NCBI RefSeq assembly: GCF_904846075.1
Contig: NZ_CAJGZH010000002.1
Location: 558,001 to 622,000, forward strand
From: Psychrobacter glacincola
Lineage (GTDB): Bacteria > Pseudomonadota > Gammaproteobacteria > Pseudomonadales > Moraxellaceae
Length of the DNA: 64,000 bases
Direction: 5' to 3'
Shown: piece by piece, positions 8,935 through 21,128 of the stretch
Layout of the letters: every line of letters starts with the position of its first letter
How positions within the stretch are numbered: the first letter of the stretch is position 1
Made by a program: the position numbers and the translations under genes
The notes under the pieces: generated by a model
What the model was told of the DNA's origin: nothing
The model's database searches: none
The model's input: the letters and a program-made list of their open reading frames with translations, nothing else

Positions 8935-10305
8935 TTAACCCAATACTGCTTTGATATGGTCAGCCAAATCATTTGCCAATACATCACATTCTATTTCATC
9001 ATCCGACTCAACCATCACACGTATCATAGGCTCTGTACCTGACTGTCGAATGAGCAGACGACCACGACCCTCTAAAGTAGCCTGTGCTTTTGCAAAAGCA
9101 GCAACCAGCTCTTCATGTTCAAACGGATCTTGCATTTTACTTAAGCGTACATTGACCAGTTTTTGTGGCAATTTTTCAAAGCCTTCGGTCAAATCACTGA
9201 GCGCTTTACCGCGGGCTTGCATCACCGCAAGCACTTGCAAGCCGGCGATAATTGCATCACCCGTACGACTCTTATCTAAACATAGAATATGACCCGATGG
9301 TTCGCCGCCCAGTATCCAGCCATTCGCTTCAAGCTCATGCATCACATAACGATCGCCTACTTTTGCACGTGTAAATTTAATATCTGCCGCTTTGAGTGCC
9401 AACTCTAAGCCCATGTTACTCATGAGCGTACCAACCACACCTTTCGCCTTAGTATGACCTTGGGTAGCAAGTACGTATAAAATGCCATCGCCGTCGACCA
9501 GATTACCAGCCTCATCAACCATCACAATACGATCGCCATCACCGTCTAGTGCGATACCAACATCTGCCTCGTGCTCAATCACTGCTTTCTGTAAGCCTTC
9601 AGGATGGGTAGAGCCGCAGTCGGCATTGATATTGACGCCATCAGGCGTATTGTTAATAGCAATCACATTGGCACCCAATTCACGCATGACTCTCGGTGCC
9701 ACGCTATAGCCTGCACCATTGGCACAATCTACGACGACAGTCAGATGACTCAAGTCGTACTGATAGGGAAAACTGCCTTTACAGAATTCGATATAGCGAC
9801 CTTTGGCATCATTGATTCGATTATTTTTCCCTAATTGTGCTGGATCAAGAATAGGCATGATCACATTATTGTCCGCCTCAGAGGCACTCATAATCGCTTT
9901 TAGCTTGTCATTAATAGAGTTTTGCATCTCATCAGTCAGCTTTTTGCCATCACCTGAAAACAGTTTGATACCGTTATCATAGTAAGGATTGTGCGACGCT
10001 GAAATAACTACCCCAGCATCTGCATTAAAACTACGGGTCAAATGCGCAATCGCTGGTGTGGGTAATGGTCCAAGCATATGCACATCAACACCAGCGGCAT
10101 TAAACCCCGCTTGCAATGCGCCTTCAATCACATAACCTGACAGCCGCGTATCCTTACCGATGACCACGCTTGGCTTGCGAGCAGGGTTGTCATTATTCTC
10201 TATCAGCACACGTCCCGTCACATAGCCCAATTTTAAAATAAAATCAGGGGTAATCGGCGACTCACCGAATTTTCCGCGAATACCATCGGTGCCAAAGTAG
10301 CTCAT
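8935..10305 (-). CDS. glmM: phosphoglucosamine mutase
   Basis: Interconverts glucosamine 6-phosphate and glucosamine 1-phosphate on the way to UDP-GlcNAc for peptidoglycan and LPS. The phosphoserine loop ISASHNP places the catalytic serine at about residue 104; the magnesium-binding loop DGDGDR and the sugar-binding GGEPSGH follow, and the phosphate loop [14 protein letters not shown] is at the C-terminus. The frame continues five codons upstream to a TTG, but the ATG at 10305 has GGGAG at the right distance and begins [11 protein letters not shown] as in the family, giving 456 residues. Confidence 0.95.
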   Translation of the reverse strand: MSYFGTDGIRGKFGESPITPDFILKLGYVTGRVLIENNDNPARKPSVVIGKDTRLSGYVIEGALQAGFNAAGVDVHMLGPLPTPAIAHLTRSFNADAGVVISASHNPYYDNGIKLFSGDGKKLTDEMQNSINDKLKAIMSASEADNNVIMPILDPAQLGKNNRINDAKGRYIEFCKGSFPYQYDLSHLTVVVDCANGAGYSVAPRVMRELGANVIAINNTPDGVNINADCGSTHPEGLQKAVIEHEADVGIALDGDGDRIVMVDEAGNLVDGDGILYVLATQGHTKAKGVVGTLMSNMGLELALKAADIKFTRAKVGDRYVMHELEANGWILGGEPSGHILCLDKSRTGDAIIAGLQVLAVMQARGKALSDLTEGFEKLPQKLVNVRLSKMQDPFEHEELVAAFAKAQATLEGRGRLLIRQSGTEPMIRVMVESDDEIECDVLANDLADHIKAVLG

Positions 10306-10408
10306 TATGTATGCTCCCAAATCTAAGAGTGAAAACCAGACGAATACGCAAACAATAACGTATAAACAGTCTAAGTAGTTATTATTATAATCCGCTTGTG
10401 TATTTTAC

Positions 10409-10449
10409 AAAAAAAACAGCCAACAATAACAAGGCATTGTTGGCTGTTT
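10409..10449 (-). terminator. rho-independent terminator of guaB
   Basis: On the minus strand a 14-bp stem (AAACAGCCAACAAT and its complement) with an eight-base loop is followed by a run of T. It sits just after guaB and upstream of glmM. Confidence 0.9.
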
Positions 10450-10518
10450 GTATCTTAAGGTCACTGCAGCCCTGCAAAATAGCTATCGTTGACGTAATGC
10501 AGGATTATAAAAGACCTT

Positions 10519-12393
<1,875 letters not shown>

Positions 12394-14394
12394 TTACTGG
12401 TCTTTACCCTTCAATATCAAACGTTCAGCAGGCAGATAAGCTTTTTGTTTGCTATATAAATAATTCAGCATCTGCTCACGTATCTCACAGGCCAGTGTCC
12501 ATGCTTCTATGGGACCTACCGCTGAAACAGCGCCGCGCAGGTGAATAATGTTGGCAGTCACCTCAACGACAAACATTTCAGGCTCAGTTTTGTTGTCCCA
12601 AAGCTTATTGTCTTTGACCGCCGATATAAATTGCTGGCGAATGGCGTCAATATCTGCGCCATAATCGACATATAAAAACACAGGACAGGTCTGATGTACT
12701 TCAGTATGTGACCAGTTTTCTACCGTTTCGGTGATCAGCTCGCGCATCGGCACGATCAATCGACGTTCATCCCATGTTTTGAGTACCGCATACGTATAAC
12801 GCAGGTCTTCAACGGTACTAAAGTTGCCATCCATTATCACACTGTCGCCAATTCGTACCGGCTGAGTCACGGCCACCTGTACCCCAGCAATGATGTTACC
12901 CAGTATCGGCTGCGCGGCAATTCCGATGACCACGCCTGCGATACCAGCCGAGGTCAATAGCGTTTTGCCAAGACCTTCCATATTGGCAAATTCACTGAGA
13001 CCAATCCAAATACTGCCTAGAATCATGACAAAAATAAAGACGCGGCGAAATATCGATACATAAGTACGGCGACGGCGTTCTTTATCAAAGTGCTCTTCAG
13101 CCAGATTTTCAATTTGTAGGCTTTGATAGCGATTAGCGAAAAAGTTAATAACGCGAATGCCAAGCCATAAGGTGCTAAATACTAGCCCAATCCAGATAAG
13201 CGGACGAGTCGATGAAGCTACTGCATCCAAATAAGGAAAGCCCCCTGACACCAAAGTAAAGACGAGCAAAAAACTGATGGTAAAAGTCAACGGCACGGTC
13301 AGCTTATTAACCAAATCTGCCACGCCATTAGTACTACCAACATAATTACTGTATTTTTCATCGTCGATATAACGGCTGATGATTTTTTCCGTGCCTTTAC
13401 TAAGTAACCATCCTACTCCCATGGTCACTAAGAAAAACAGTGCTAATGCCAAAAACTCCCATAGTGCGATACTGAAAATCTTAAGTTTTAACCACCCAGG
13501 TAAATAACGCTCAAATTCCGCTGGATGATATTGCTCATAGAGATTGTCGATATTATCAACTGTCTGTGCAGAAAACACCCAAATAGGCGCAGCCTCACCA
13601 ACCCGTACTCGTTGCAAATAAATGGGGACACGGCGCTCACGATAGTCAATATAGCCTAGCTGAATCGAACGTCTAGGAATGCCCATAATACTACTGGTAT
13701 TGCCAAGCGGCGGCTCGATTAAACCATCTGGGCGATCTGGCAGATCATCAAAAACGTAAAGCTCTTTTTCCGTTAACAAAAAATCCAACCGTTTTGATAA
13801 CTCGAGCGCGTGGTTACGCTGAATTTTCTGATCGATTAAATTCATGTTAAGTGCATAAGCAGCCAAATCGTATTGTTGCTTCATGACCGCTGACTGAAAA
13901 AATTCTAAAGTCGCTAGTGGCGTGGTCAAATTTGGCAGCTCAGACAACGGCGGCAAGCCTACATTGAGCTTGTTTAGCAAATAATAACTTTCATTGTATT
14001 CACCCGTCAGTCCAGAATCGCCCTGCAAATTACCCGCTTGCTCTACTGCATTGCGCTCGGTAGGATCAAATATTTCTTCTGCAACGCCAGAGATGCTGAG
14101 GCTTTCGTCTTTAATTGTATTGATTTTCTGAGTAGCATATTCAGCCAGATTATCGGGCTTGCTGACTGAATTCGATGACGAGCTGGACTGCTCACCCGCA
14201 GCTTGTTCGCTATCGCTAGTGCTTGCGGCCTTAGCGGGTGCAAACACAGCACTCATGCTGACTATGAAAAAAACCAATAGTAATGACAAGGTACTGGCGC
14301 GCACATTCCAACGCTGAGCGTTAGGATAGTAGTCACCGTCGGTATCAGTTGCTATACGATGACCGCCAACAATGCTTTTTTTGAGAATATTCAT
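12394..14394 (-). CDS. large MscS-family mechanosensitive channel
   Basis: A 666-residue inner-membrane protein. It has a signal-like hydrophobic segment near residues 33-55 ending in an Ala-rich site, a soluble periplasmic domain of about 250 residues, then several membrane helices (about 310-500) and the MscS core: the pore-lining helix GLGKTLLTSAGIAGVVIGIAAQ, then GNIIAGVQVAVTQPVRIGD and a C-terminal alpha/beta cytoplasmic domain. Small MscS is about 290 residues, so this is the extended class with an extra N-terminal domain. Such channels release solutes on hypo-osmotic shock. It stands alone; the ribosome binding site before the ATG is weak. Confidence 0.88.
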   Translation of the reverse strand: MNILKKSIVGGHRIATDTDGDYYPNAQRWNVRASTLSLLLVFFIVSMSAVFAPAKAASTSDSEQAAGEQSSSSSNSVSKPDNLAEYATQKINTIKDESLSISGVAEEIFDPTERNAVEQAGNLQGDSGLTGEYNESYYLLNKLNVGLPPLSELPNLTTPLATLEFFQSAVMKQQYDLAAYALNMNLIDQKIQRNHALELSKRLDFLLTEKELYVFDDLPDRPDGLIEPPLGNTSSIMGIPRRSIQLGYIDYRERRVPIYLQRVRVGEAAPIWVFSAQTVDNIDNLYEQYHPAEFERYLPGWLKLKIFSIALWEFLALALFFLVTMGVGWLLSKGTEKIISRYIDDEKYSNYVGSTNGVADLVNKLTVPLTFTISFLLVFTLVSGGFPYLDAVASSTRPLIWIGLVFSTLWLGIRVINFFANRYQSLQIENLAEEHFDKERRRRTYVSIFRRVFIFVMILGSIWIGLSEFANMEGLGKTLLTSAGIAGVVIGIAAQPILGNIIAGVQVAVTQPVRIGDSVIMDGNFSTVEDLRYTYAVLKTWDERRLIVPMRELITETVENWSHTEVHQTCPVFLYVDYGADIDAIRQQFISAVKDNKLWDNKTEPEMFVVEVTANIIHLRGAVSAVGPIEAWTLACEIREQMLNYLYSKQKAYLPAERLILKGKDQ

Positions 14395-14565
14395 ATTTTA
14401 AAAGCCATTAATTCACTTGATGTTTGCATCTCTTGAAGTTTGCCTACAAAGCTTATTCTTACATATATTGCATAGCCAATTTAGCTTCATCTTTATGGTT
14501 TGACTGCCATTTATCTTGTTCTTAGTACCATTTTTAAAATGATGATACACCCTAGTTTAGTCTAT

Positions 14566-14592
14566 AAAAAAAGCCAGCTCAAAGCTGACTTA
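14566..14592 (-). terminator. rho-independent terminator of cysS
   Basis: On the minus strand, AGTCAGCT-TTG-AGCTGGCT forms an eight-base-pair stem with one G-T pair, followed by seven T residues. Confidence 0.85.
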
Positions 14593-14633
14593 GTTTATGA
14601 CTATCTATATGGGTGTTCTGTAACATGATTGCC

Positions 14634-16094
14634 TTAAGCGCGGCGCCATGTCGTGCCAGCGCGGCTGTCTTCAAGCTCAATACCAGCATCTTTTAGCTGC
14701 TCCCGTATCTCATCAGCACGAGCAAAGTTTTTGTTGGTTTTGGCATCCGCACGCTCAATGATTAAACCATCGATAGTGTCATCGGTTAACCCATCATCCG
14801 CCTGTTCACCAATCACTGCTTGCAAAAACTGTTGAACTGGCTGCTGTAAAATATTGAGTACCTGTGCCAACGTTTTGAGCTGCTCTGCTAATTGCCATGC
14901 GGTGTCTACGTCTTCGGCTTTAATAGCTTTATTAATGTCGCGCGCAAGCCCAAACAGTACACTAATTGCCGTTGAACTATTAAAATCATCGTTCATGGCT
15001 TTGATGAAATCTTGTCCAGCACTGCTGCTATAAGCATCATTTATCAGCGTATCACTGACGACGAGCGCCTGCCCTTTTTGTTGTTCGGCCAATTTTAATG
15101 CATTATATAATCTGCTTAGGCTATTATGTGCTTCATCCAATGCGTTGTCAGAAAAATTGACTTGGCTTCGATAATGGCTTGATAATAAGAAAAAGCGCAC
15201 CGTTTCAGGCAGGTATTTTGCCATCACGTCACGAATAGTAAAAAAGTTACCCAACGACTTGGACATTTTTTCGCCATCGACATTAATGAAACCGACATGC
15301 ATCCAGTTACGCGCGTATTCACAGCCGGTCGCGGCTTCAGACTGCGCTATCTCGTTTTCGTGATGCGGAAATTGCAAGTCATGACCACCGCCATGAATAT
15401 CAAAGGTGCTACCCAAGCACTTAGTCGACATCGCTGAGCATTCGATATGCCAACCTGGACGCCCTTGACCCCATGGCGACGCCCATTGTGGCTCATTGGG
15501 TTTTGCTGCCTTCCATAAGACAAAATCAAACGGATTGCGTTTGTCATTTTCGACATCGACACGTGAACCTGCTTGCATCTCATCGAGATTGCGCTTAGAT
15601 AATTTACCATAATCTGCAAAATTATCGACGGCATAGTAGACATCACCATTGTCGCCTGCGTACGCATAATTACCTGTGACCAAGGTCTCAATCATTTGCT
15701 GCATATCATCGATATGATCAGTCGCGCGCGGCTCAGCGTCTGGCATCTCGCAGCCAAGAGCGGTTGCATCTTCGTGCATGGCTTCAATAAAACGCTGCGT
15801 TAACGTACCAATCTCTTCGCCGTTCTCAGCGGCACGAGCGATGATCTTGTCATCAATATCGGTGATATTGCGCACATAATTAACGTCATAGCCTAACTGA
15901 GCCAACCAGCGCACTACCATGTCAAAGCCAACCATCACCCGCGCATGCCCAATATGACAATAATCATAAACGGTCATACCGCACACATACATGCCTACTT
16001 GCCCTGATTTGAGTGGTACAAACTGACGTTTTCCGCCAGTCAGTGAGTCATGAATAGCAAGCTGAGACATCGCATCGGCAAGTGGTGTGGTCAT
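14634..16094 (-). CDS. cysS: cysteinyl-tRNA synthetase
   Basis: Class I aminoacyl-tRNA synthetase charging tRNA-Cys. HIGH is intact within CHIGHARV at about residues 47-54 and the second signature is EKMSKSLGN. Zinc ligands are expected from [18 protein letters not shown] and the [14 protein letters not shown] segment. The frame extends two codons upstream to a TTG; the ATG at 16094 with AAAGG upstream is preferred, giving 486 residues. The first ten residues before SQLAIHDSL are poorly conserved in the family, so a slightly later start is possible. It stands alone and ends at a clear terminator. Confidence 0.95.
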   Translation of the reverse strand: MTTPLADAMSQLAIHDSLTGGKRQFVPLKSGQVGMYVCGMTVYDYCHIGHARVMVGFDMVVRWLAQLGYDVNYVRNITDIDDKIIARAAENGEEIGTLTQRFIEAMHEDATALGCEMPDAEPRATDHIDDMQQMIETLVTGNYAYAGDNGDVYYAVDNFADYGKLSKRNLDEMQAGSRVDVENDKRNPFDFVLWKAAKPNEPQWASPWGQGRPGWHIECSAMSTKCLGSTFDIHGGGHDLQFPHHENEIAQSEAATGCEYARNWMHVGFINVDGEKMSKSLGNFFTIRDVMAKYLPETVRFFLLSSHYRSQVNFSDNALDEAHNSLSRLYNALKLAEQQKGQALVVSDTLINDAYSSSAGQDFIKAMNDDFNSSTAISVLFGLARDINKAIKAEDVDTAWQLAEQLKTLAQVLNILQQPVQQFLQAVIGEQADDGLTDDTIDGLIIERADAKTNKNFARADEIREQLKDAGIELEDSRAGTTWRRA

Positions 16095-16311
16095 GGTCAA
16101 AAAGCCTTTTAATATAAATGAAATAGATAAAATAAAAACAAAAATATAATCAATGTTTGGATATTAAACAGCACTGACTATGGTCGTTATAACTGTAAAA
16201 ATAGCGGCAACATAAAACCTAACCCATTATCTTAGCGAAAACAGCCATAAAATACTACAATGAGCCCGCAACTAACATCATTCAATCATAAAAACTGTTA
16301 AGGATTTAGAT

Positions 16312-16908
16312 ATGGGCAATCGTTTAAGCAAAATATATACGCGTACTGGAGATGACGGTAGCACTGGCATGGCAGACGGCAGCCGCGTCAGCAAAGCAGA
16401 CAATCTATTTAGCGTAATGGGTGATATCGACGAGCTTAACTCACACATTGGTCTGGTACGTGCTCAGTTACAGCATAATAAAGGGCAATCTATAGAAAAA
16501 GAATTTTCTCAAGCGTTAGTCATCATTCAGCATTTATTGTTTAATATCGGTGGTGAGCTGGCTATGCCAGAATATGAAGGCGTCAATGCCACTCACATTA
16601 CATGGTTAGAACAGCAAATTGATGCGATGAATACGACCTTGCCGCCGCTAAAAGATTTTATCTTGCCCACAGGTTCAGTATTGGTCAGCCAACTACACGT
16701 TGCGCGTACAGTCTGTCGCCGTGCTGAGCGCCAAGCAGTGCTATTACAGCAAGAGCGACCACAAGCGATTCGCAGTACGGCCGTGAGCTTTATCAATCGC
16801 TTATCGGATTGGTTGTTTGTCGCTGCTCGCTTTTGTACAGATCCCAACAAAGTCTCTGAAGTCTTATGGGACAGTCAGGTATTACAAAAATTCGCTGATA
16901 AAAACTAA
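16312..16908 (+). CDS. cob(I)alamin adenosyltransferase, PduO type
   Basis: Transfers the adenosyl group of ATP to cob(I)alamin to make coenzyme B12. The 198-residue protein begins with the ATP-binding motif YTRTGDDGSTGMADGSRVSK at about residues 8-27 and carries the conserved helix ARTVCRRAERQAV with catalytic arginines, followed by INRLSDWLFVAARF. That is the trimeric PduO-type pattern, unrelated to CobA. AAGGA precedes the ATG. No cobalamin biosynthesis genes are nearby, so it may serve salvage of imported corrinoids. Confidence 0.92.
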   Translation: MGNRLSKIYTRTGDDGSTGMADGSRVSKADNLFSVMGDIDELNSHIGLVRAQLQHNKGQSIEKEFSQALVIIQHLLFNIGGELAMPEYEGVNATHITWLEQQIDAMNTTLPPLKDFILPTGSVLVSQLHVARTVCRRAERQAVLLQQERPQAIRSTAVSFINRLSDWLFVAARFCTDPNKVSEVLWDSQVLQKFADKN

Positions 16909-16980
16909 TTGCGCATGACTACTTCAGTGGACTAAAACGCTAAAATAACACCCTAGAATTAAGGTCTAGAATAAAATATA

Positions 16981-17014
16981 AAAAAGCCCGCAACCTTAAC
17001 ACTGCGGGCTTTTT
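16981..17014. terminator. bidirectional rho-independent terminator
   Basis: AAAAAGCCCGCA at 16981-16992 pairs perfectly with TGCGGGCTTTTT at 17003-17014. It lies between two converging genes and has A and T runs on both sides, so it should serve both strands. Confidence 0.92.
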
Positions 17015-17077
17015 ATTGACTAAGCGATACTATTCAGTCACGACAATACTATTCGAAAACAGCTTAAATCTTACTAA

Positions 17078-18010
17078 TTAGTAAGTAGCGCTGTCATCTT
17101 CAATAATGACCATATCGATACTTTCATCTTTAGGTACTGATTTCGGTACAGCTGGTGTGGCTGGGGTTTTAACCTCAGGAGTGGCTGACGCGCCGCTATC
17201 CGTATTACTACTTGGATTGTTAATAGTCGGCGGCGTGGCAGGCTGAGTAGGACGAATCGGCTCAACTGGCTTGACTACTTGAGGCTGACGAACGGGTGCT
17301 GACTGACTGTCATCGTTTTGTGCTGCACGGCGCTCAGTGCTACGTTGGGCGCGCTGCTCATCCATCGCTGATTTAAATACAGAACCTGCCATCACATCGG
17401 CGACCACAGTAATCAATGCTGGCTGCCCAGCAATACGTGTGCGTACTTGACCGCCTTGAGTACTAACGACATAGGTAAAGGCATCATCAACCAACATGTT
17501 ATTGTTGATACGAATGTTATTTTGCGCTAAACGTGATTGTAGGCTCGGCAAATTGTTGGCTGCTTGTACTTGACTGGCTTGATACAAATCTTCGCTTGGC
17601 AACGTCATGCTCACACTTGCCTGACAAGTCGTCATACCATTGTCATTGGCTGCTTGTAAGACTGCAGCATTTTGTACATCAATCACAATGCCGTTGGTTT
17701 TATTAGTGATAGCGCCGCTAGCGAGACTGATCTCTGCATCATTTGCGTAGTTGGCAGCCAGCGTTTGTGCTTGTTGATTGAGCGTGTTTTTTAAAGCCGT
17801 TTTGAGACGATCTTGTACCATGGGGTCATCACAGCTCACCGCAGTAGCTGCAGTATTTTCAGTAGATGCAGACTCTTGCTCTGTGAGCTCTGCCGTCTCG
17901 GTGGTATCTTCCTTCTCTGAGCGATCACAGCCAGCAAGCGCTAAACCACATACCATGCCAATACCAGCCACTTTATACCACTTGCTCACGTTTTTATTTG
18001 CTACGCTCAT
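17078..18010 (-). CDS. putative lipoprotein of unknown function
   Basis: A 310-residue protein with a lysine-containing signal peptide and lipobox LALAGC near residue 28, so probably lipid-anchored. After an acidic Ser/Thr/Glu linker there are two similar-looking alpha/beta units (about 58-125 and 130-195), each with a conserved start such as CDDPMVQDRLKTAL and LPSLQSRLAQNNI. The C-terminal 100 residues are a proline-, threonine- and glutamine-rich tail, likely disordered in the periplasm. GGGAG lies ahead of the ATG. No named family is recognised. Confidence 0.75.
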   Translation of the reverse strand: MSVANKNVSKWYKVAGIGMVCGLALAGCDRSEKEDTTETAELTEQESASTENTAATAVSCDDPMVQDRLKTALKNTLNQQAQTLAANYANDAEISLASGAITNKTNGIVIDVQNAAVLQAANDNGMTTCQASVSMTLPSEDLYQASQVQAANNLPSLQSRLAQNNIRINNNMLVDDAFTYVVSTQGGQVRTRIAGQPALITVVADVMAGSVFKSAMDEQRAQRSTERRAAQNDDSQSAPVRQPQVVKPVEPIRPTQPATPPTINNPSSNTDSGASATPEVKTPATPAVPKSVPKDESIDMVIIEDDSATY

Positions 18011-18448
18011 ATTTCTTTTGCTCCCAATTTACTAATACGTACCGCCACTGATGGACAGTGATTGATGTTCAAACCGCAACCCTAGCTGCCCTAGGTTTGA
18101 AAACCAGATTATTATACGGTGTTTAAATAAAATGTTCATTAGTGTAGCCCATGGATATACAAATAACGCCCCTCATTATAGGTAAAACCTGTATTTAGTT
18201 GCAAAAACATAACAAATACATACTTATGAATTCGTTATAAATACGCTTTTAGACTACCGCGATCAACTAGGGTTTTTTGAATGTTTGACAGACATTCAAC
18301 ATATTCTAAGATTTCGCTCAGCTCATCTCTATAAAGTTTTTGGATAAAAGGAACCACATAGTAATATTGCTCTATTGAGCAAATTTTATTAGACGCTATT
18401 GTTTTAGCACTATATGATTGCGCGTATCACTAACCAACCATATAAATT
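18011..18448. other. intergenic stretch with a decayed-looking minus-strand open frame
   Basis: Between two divergent genes. On the minus strand a frame without ATG stays open for 64 codons (18235-18426) and reads protein-like near its end (PFIQKLYRDELSEILEYVE). It may be the tail of a lost gene or chance. No clear promoter elements were identified. Confidence 0.3.
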
Positions 18449-19177
18449 ATGATAAATTTCGAAAACACGCTTTTATTGGGTCATCGCGGTGCGCGCGGCG
18501 AAGCATTAGAAAATACCTTTTCAGGCTTTAAGTACGCTCAACGTCTCAACACTCAGGGTCTAACAGGGGTTGAGTTTGATGTGCAACTGAGCGCGGATGG
18601 TCATTTAATCGTGTTTCATGATGACACGCTGCAACGCATGTGTGGTCAGCAAGCACGTGTTGATCAGTTGAATCTTACTGAGATTCAACGCCATTCGCAG
18701 TTTGGTCATCAAATTATGACATTAGGGCAGGTAGCGCCGTTGCTAAAGGGCTTTACTGATATTGAACTGGAGATTAAAACGCATGACCGTACTGATTATG
18801 CTAAATTGGTAAAAGCATTGACACGCAACCTCATCGATAGTCCACTTGCCAAACTACCCATTGTGCTGACCAGCTTTGATGTAGAGCTACATGTTCGCTT
18901 ACAACGTCATCCATTACTAAAGCATATCTCTCGCGGCTTGCTCATTCGCACACCTGAAGTCTTAATGACTGCACCGAATGCCGCCTTGCAACTTGGCTGT
19001 ATTCAGCTAGGTATCCACTATCCGCTGATTAGTCGAGCAGTCATTAAACATAGCCACCGTTATGGCTTGCCAGTTAGTGCGTGGACGGTCAATGATATTG
19101 ACACGATTAAACAGCTGATCGCGTGGCAAGCTGACGTCATCATCACTGATTATCCAAGTCATTTACTGCTGGGTTAA
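18449..19177 (+). CDS. glycerophosphodiester phosphodiesterase
   Basis: A 242-residue cytosolic GDPD-family TIM barrel, close in size to E. coli UgpQ. It hydrolyses glycerophosphodiesters to glycerol 3-phosphate and an alcohol. The active-site start LGHRGARGEALENTFSGF (about residues 9-26) supplies the catalytic His-Arg, and GVEFDVQLSADGHLIVFHDD gives the metal-binding Glu/Asp and second catalytic His. The C-terminal VSAWTVNDIDTIKQLIAWQ and VIITDYPS are typical. No signal peptide is seen. The ribosome binding site is weak. It stands alone. Confidence 0.92.
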   Translation: MINFENTLLLGHRGARGEALENTFSGFKYAQRLNTQGLTGVEFDVQLSADGHLIVFHDDTLQRMCGQQARVDQLNLTEIQRHSQFGHQIMTLGQVAPLLKGFTDIELEIKTHDRTDYAKLVKALTRNLIDSPLAKLPIVLTSFDVELHVRLQRHPLLKHISRGLLIRTPEVLMTAPNAALQLGCIQLGIHYPLISRAVIKHSHRYGLPVSAWTVNDIDTIKQLIAWQADVIITDYPSHLLLG

Positions 19178-19401
19178 TAAGCATCGCCTTTATTTGATTT
19201 ATTTAAAATCATCTACATATCTACGGTGTTACTTACACTTCTCCTCAATGCCTGATAAGTCATCCATTATTTTCGTCAATACATTCCATAATCGATACAA
19301 GTTATTGTTATTTAGCAATATTTTTACAGTGTATAACTGTTCACTTTATTGATTTTTTAAGGTATCATATAGGCTTAAATTAATACCGCTAGGGATATTA
19401 T

Positions 19402-20805
19402 ATGATTGCAAAAAAAGCACTTGGCTTACCGCTTAAAGGCTTACGTTTCGCTATCAAATCTGGTGATACGCTTATCAAAGCCGCCAGCACTCAAGCCACA
19501 CGTTTTAAGACACGTTTTGACGAGAGTAAAACTGCAAGCTCGCTTAATGAGCAGCCTGTTGCCAAACGCAACTACGCCCATGCTGCGGGAGAGCAAGATG
19601 TCGCTACTAAAGAAGACAGCATTGATATGCGCGAGTTTGAGTTTACAAAAGCGCCGATCAACTGGATTCCAGCGACTATTCTAGTAGCCACACCTATTGC
19701 TGCTGCGATCATTACACCATGGTATTTGTTTACTCATGATGTTAGCGCGCCAGTTTGGGGCGTATTTGGTGCCTTTATGGTATGGACAGGTATCAGTATT
19801 ACGGCGGGTTATCATCGCCTGCTATCGCATCGTGCTTATAAAGCGCATCCAATCGTCAAAAACTTTTTATTGCTAGGTTCTACCTTTGCCGTACAAGGTT
19901 CAGCGTTTGATTGGGTTTCTGGTCACCGTACGCATCATCGTCATGTCGATGACCGCTTAGAAGACCCGTACTCAGCAAAGCGTGGCTTTTTCTTTAGTCA
20001 TATGGGCTGGATGCTACGCAATTATCCTAGCGGTAAATTTGACTATAAAAATATCCCTGACCTAACCAAAGATAGAACGCTGCAAATTCAGCATAAATAT
20101 TACGGTTTATGGGTTGCGGCATTAAACATCGGTGTGGTCGCTGCGATCGGTTGGTTATTGGGTGATGTTTGGGGTACTTTGGTCATCGTAGGCTTACTAC
20201 GTCTGGTACTGACGCACCACTTTACCTTCTTTATTAATTCGCTATGTCATATGTTTGGCACGCGTCCTTATACGGATACCAATACTGCCCGTGATAACTT
20301 CTTCTTAGCTATCTTTACATGGGGTGAGGGTTATCATAACTACCATCACTTCTTCCAATACGACTATCGTAACGGGGTAAAATGGTGGCAGTATGATCCT
20401 ACTAAATGGCTGATTGCTGGCCTATCGAAGCTGGGCTTAACCAGTGAGCTACGTACCGTTGATGACACCACTATCAAGCATGCAGAAGTACAAATGCAAT
20501 TTAAAGCGGCTCAGCAGCAAATCGATACAGCAGCAGTGGGCGGTCTTGATCTTCCTCATGCCATGAGAAGCTTCCAAGATCGTATTAAGTTTGAATATGA
20601 TGCCTTTATGCAGACTGTTGAAGAATGGCAAGCACTCAAAGCCAAAACGATTGAGCTGAAAAAGACAGAATATGCCGATCGCATGCATGAAGTGGAAGAT
20701 GAGCTAAAGCATGACTATGCCAAAATTGAACAAAAAATTCTTGAGCATAATAGCAATTTAAAAACCGCGTTTCGCTCGATTGGTATCAGTAAAAAGGCAG
20801 CATAA
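19402..20805 (+). CDS. acyl-CoA / fatty acid desaturase (delta-9 type)
   Basis: Membrane-bound non-haem di-iron desaturase introducing a cis double bond into acyl chains, a usual membrane-fluidity enzyme in cold-adapted Moraxellaceae. The three histidine boxes are intact: HRLLSH (138-143), HRTHH (175-179) and HNYHH (312-316). Hydrophobic segments lie near 90-110, 118-136 and 235-275. Compared with the core family it has an N-terminal extension of about 80 residues and a C-terminal tail of about 110 residues rich in Lys, Glu and Gln that is probably helical or coiled-coil. AGGGAT precedes the ATG; a strong terminator follows. Confidence 0.92.
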   Translation: MIAKKALGLPLKGLRFAIKSGDTLIKAASTQATRFKTRFDESKTASSLNEQPVAKRNYAHAAGEQDVATKEDSIDMREFEFTKAPINWIPATILVATPIAAAIITPWYLFTHDVSAPVWGVFGAFMVWTGISITAGYHRLLSHRAYKAHPIVKNFLLLGSTFAVQGSAFDWVSGHRTHHRHVDDRLEDPYSAKRGFFFSHMGWMLRNYPSGKFDYKNIPDLTKDRTLQIQHKYYGLWVAALNIGVVAAIGWLLGDVWGTLVIVGLLRLVLTHHFTFFINSLCHMFGTRPYTDTNTARDNFFLAIFTWGEGYHNYHHFFQYDYRNGVKWWQYDPTKWLIAGLSKLGLTSELRTVDDTTIKHAEVQMQFKAAQQQIDTAAVGGLDLPHAMRSFQDRIKFEYDAFMQTVEEWQALKAKTIELKKTEYADRMHEVEDELKHDYAKIEQKILEHNSNLKTAFRSIGISKKAA

Positions 20806-20869
20806 TCGCTGATTATTAAACTGTATTTTATTACTTTTGTGATGAACGATAATTGTAAAGCTTCTCCTT

Positions 20870-20902
20870 CCCTCTATCTGTAGCAGATAGAGGGTTTTTT
20901 TT
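20870..20902 (+). terminator. rho-independent terminator of the desaturase gene
   Basis: CCCTCTATCTG and its exact complement enclose a three-base loop and run into eight T residues. Confidence 0.94.
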
Positions 20903-21128
20903 GCTCATCCTTTATAGATCGTGTCGAACATTGATTTATAAAAATAAAAAGGACAAGTGGAAGCAATATCTTTGTTTGATAGGCTAAATGCATTCAATAT
21001 TACTCATGGTTTTTGGGTGCGCTATTACAAGAGATGGACAGAGTGAAACGATGTAATATCAAGGCTATGCTATAGTGCTTTTATCGCCCCTACACTTTAC
21101 TTATACTTCAAAAGCAGGAACGGCTTGT

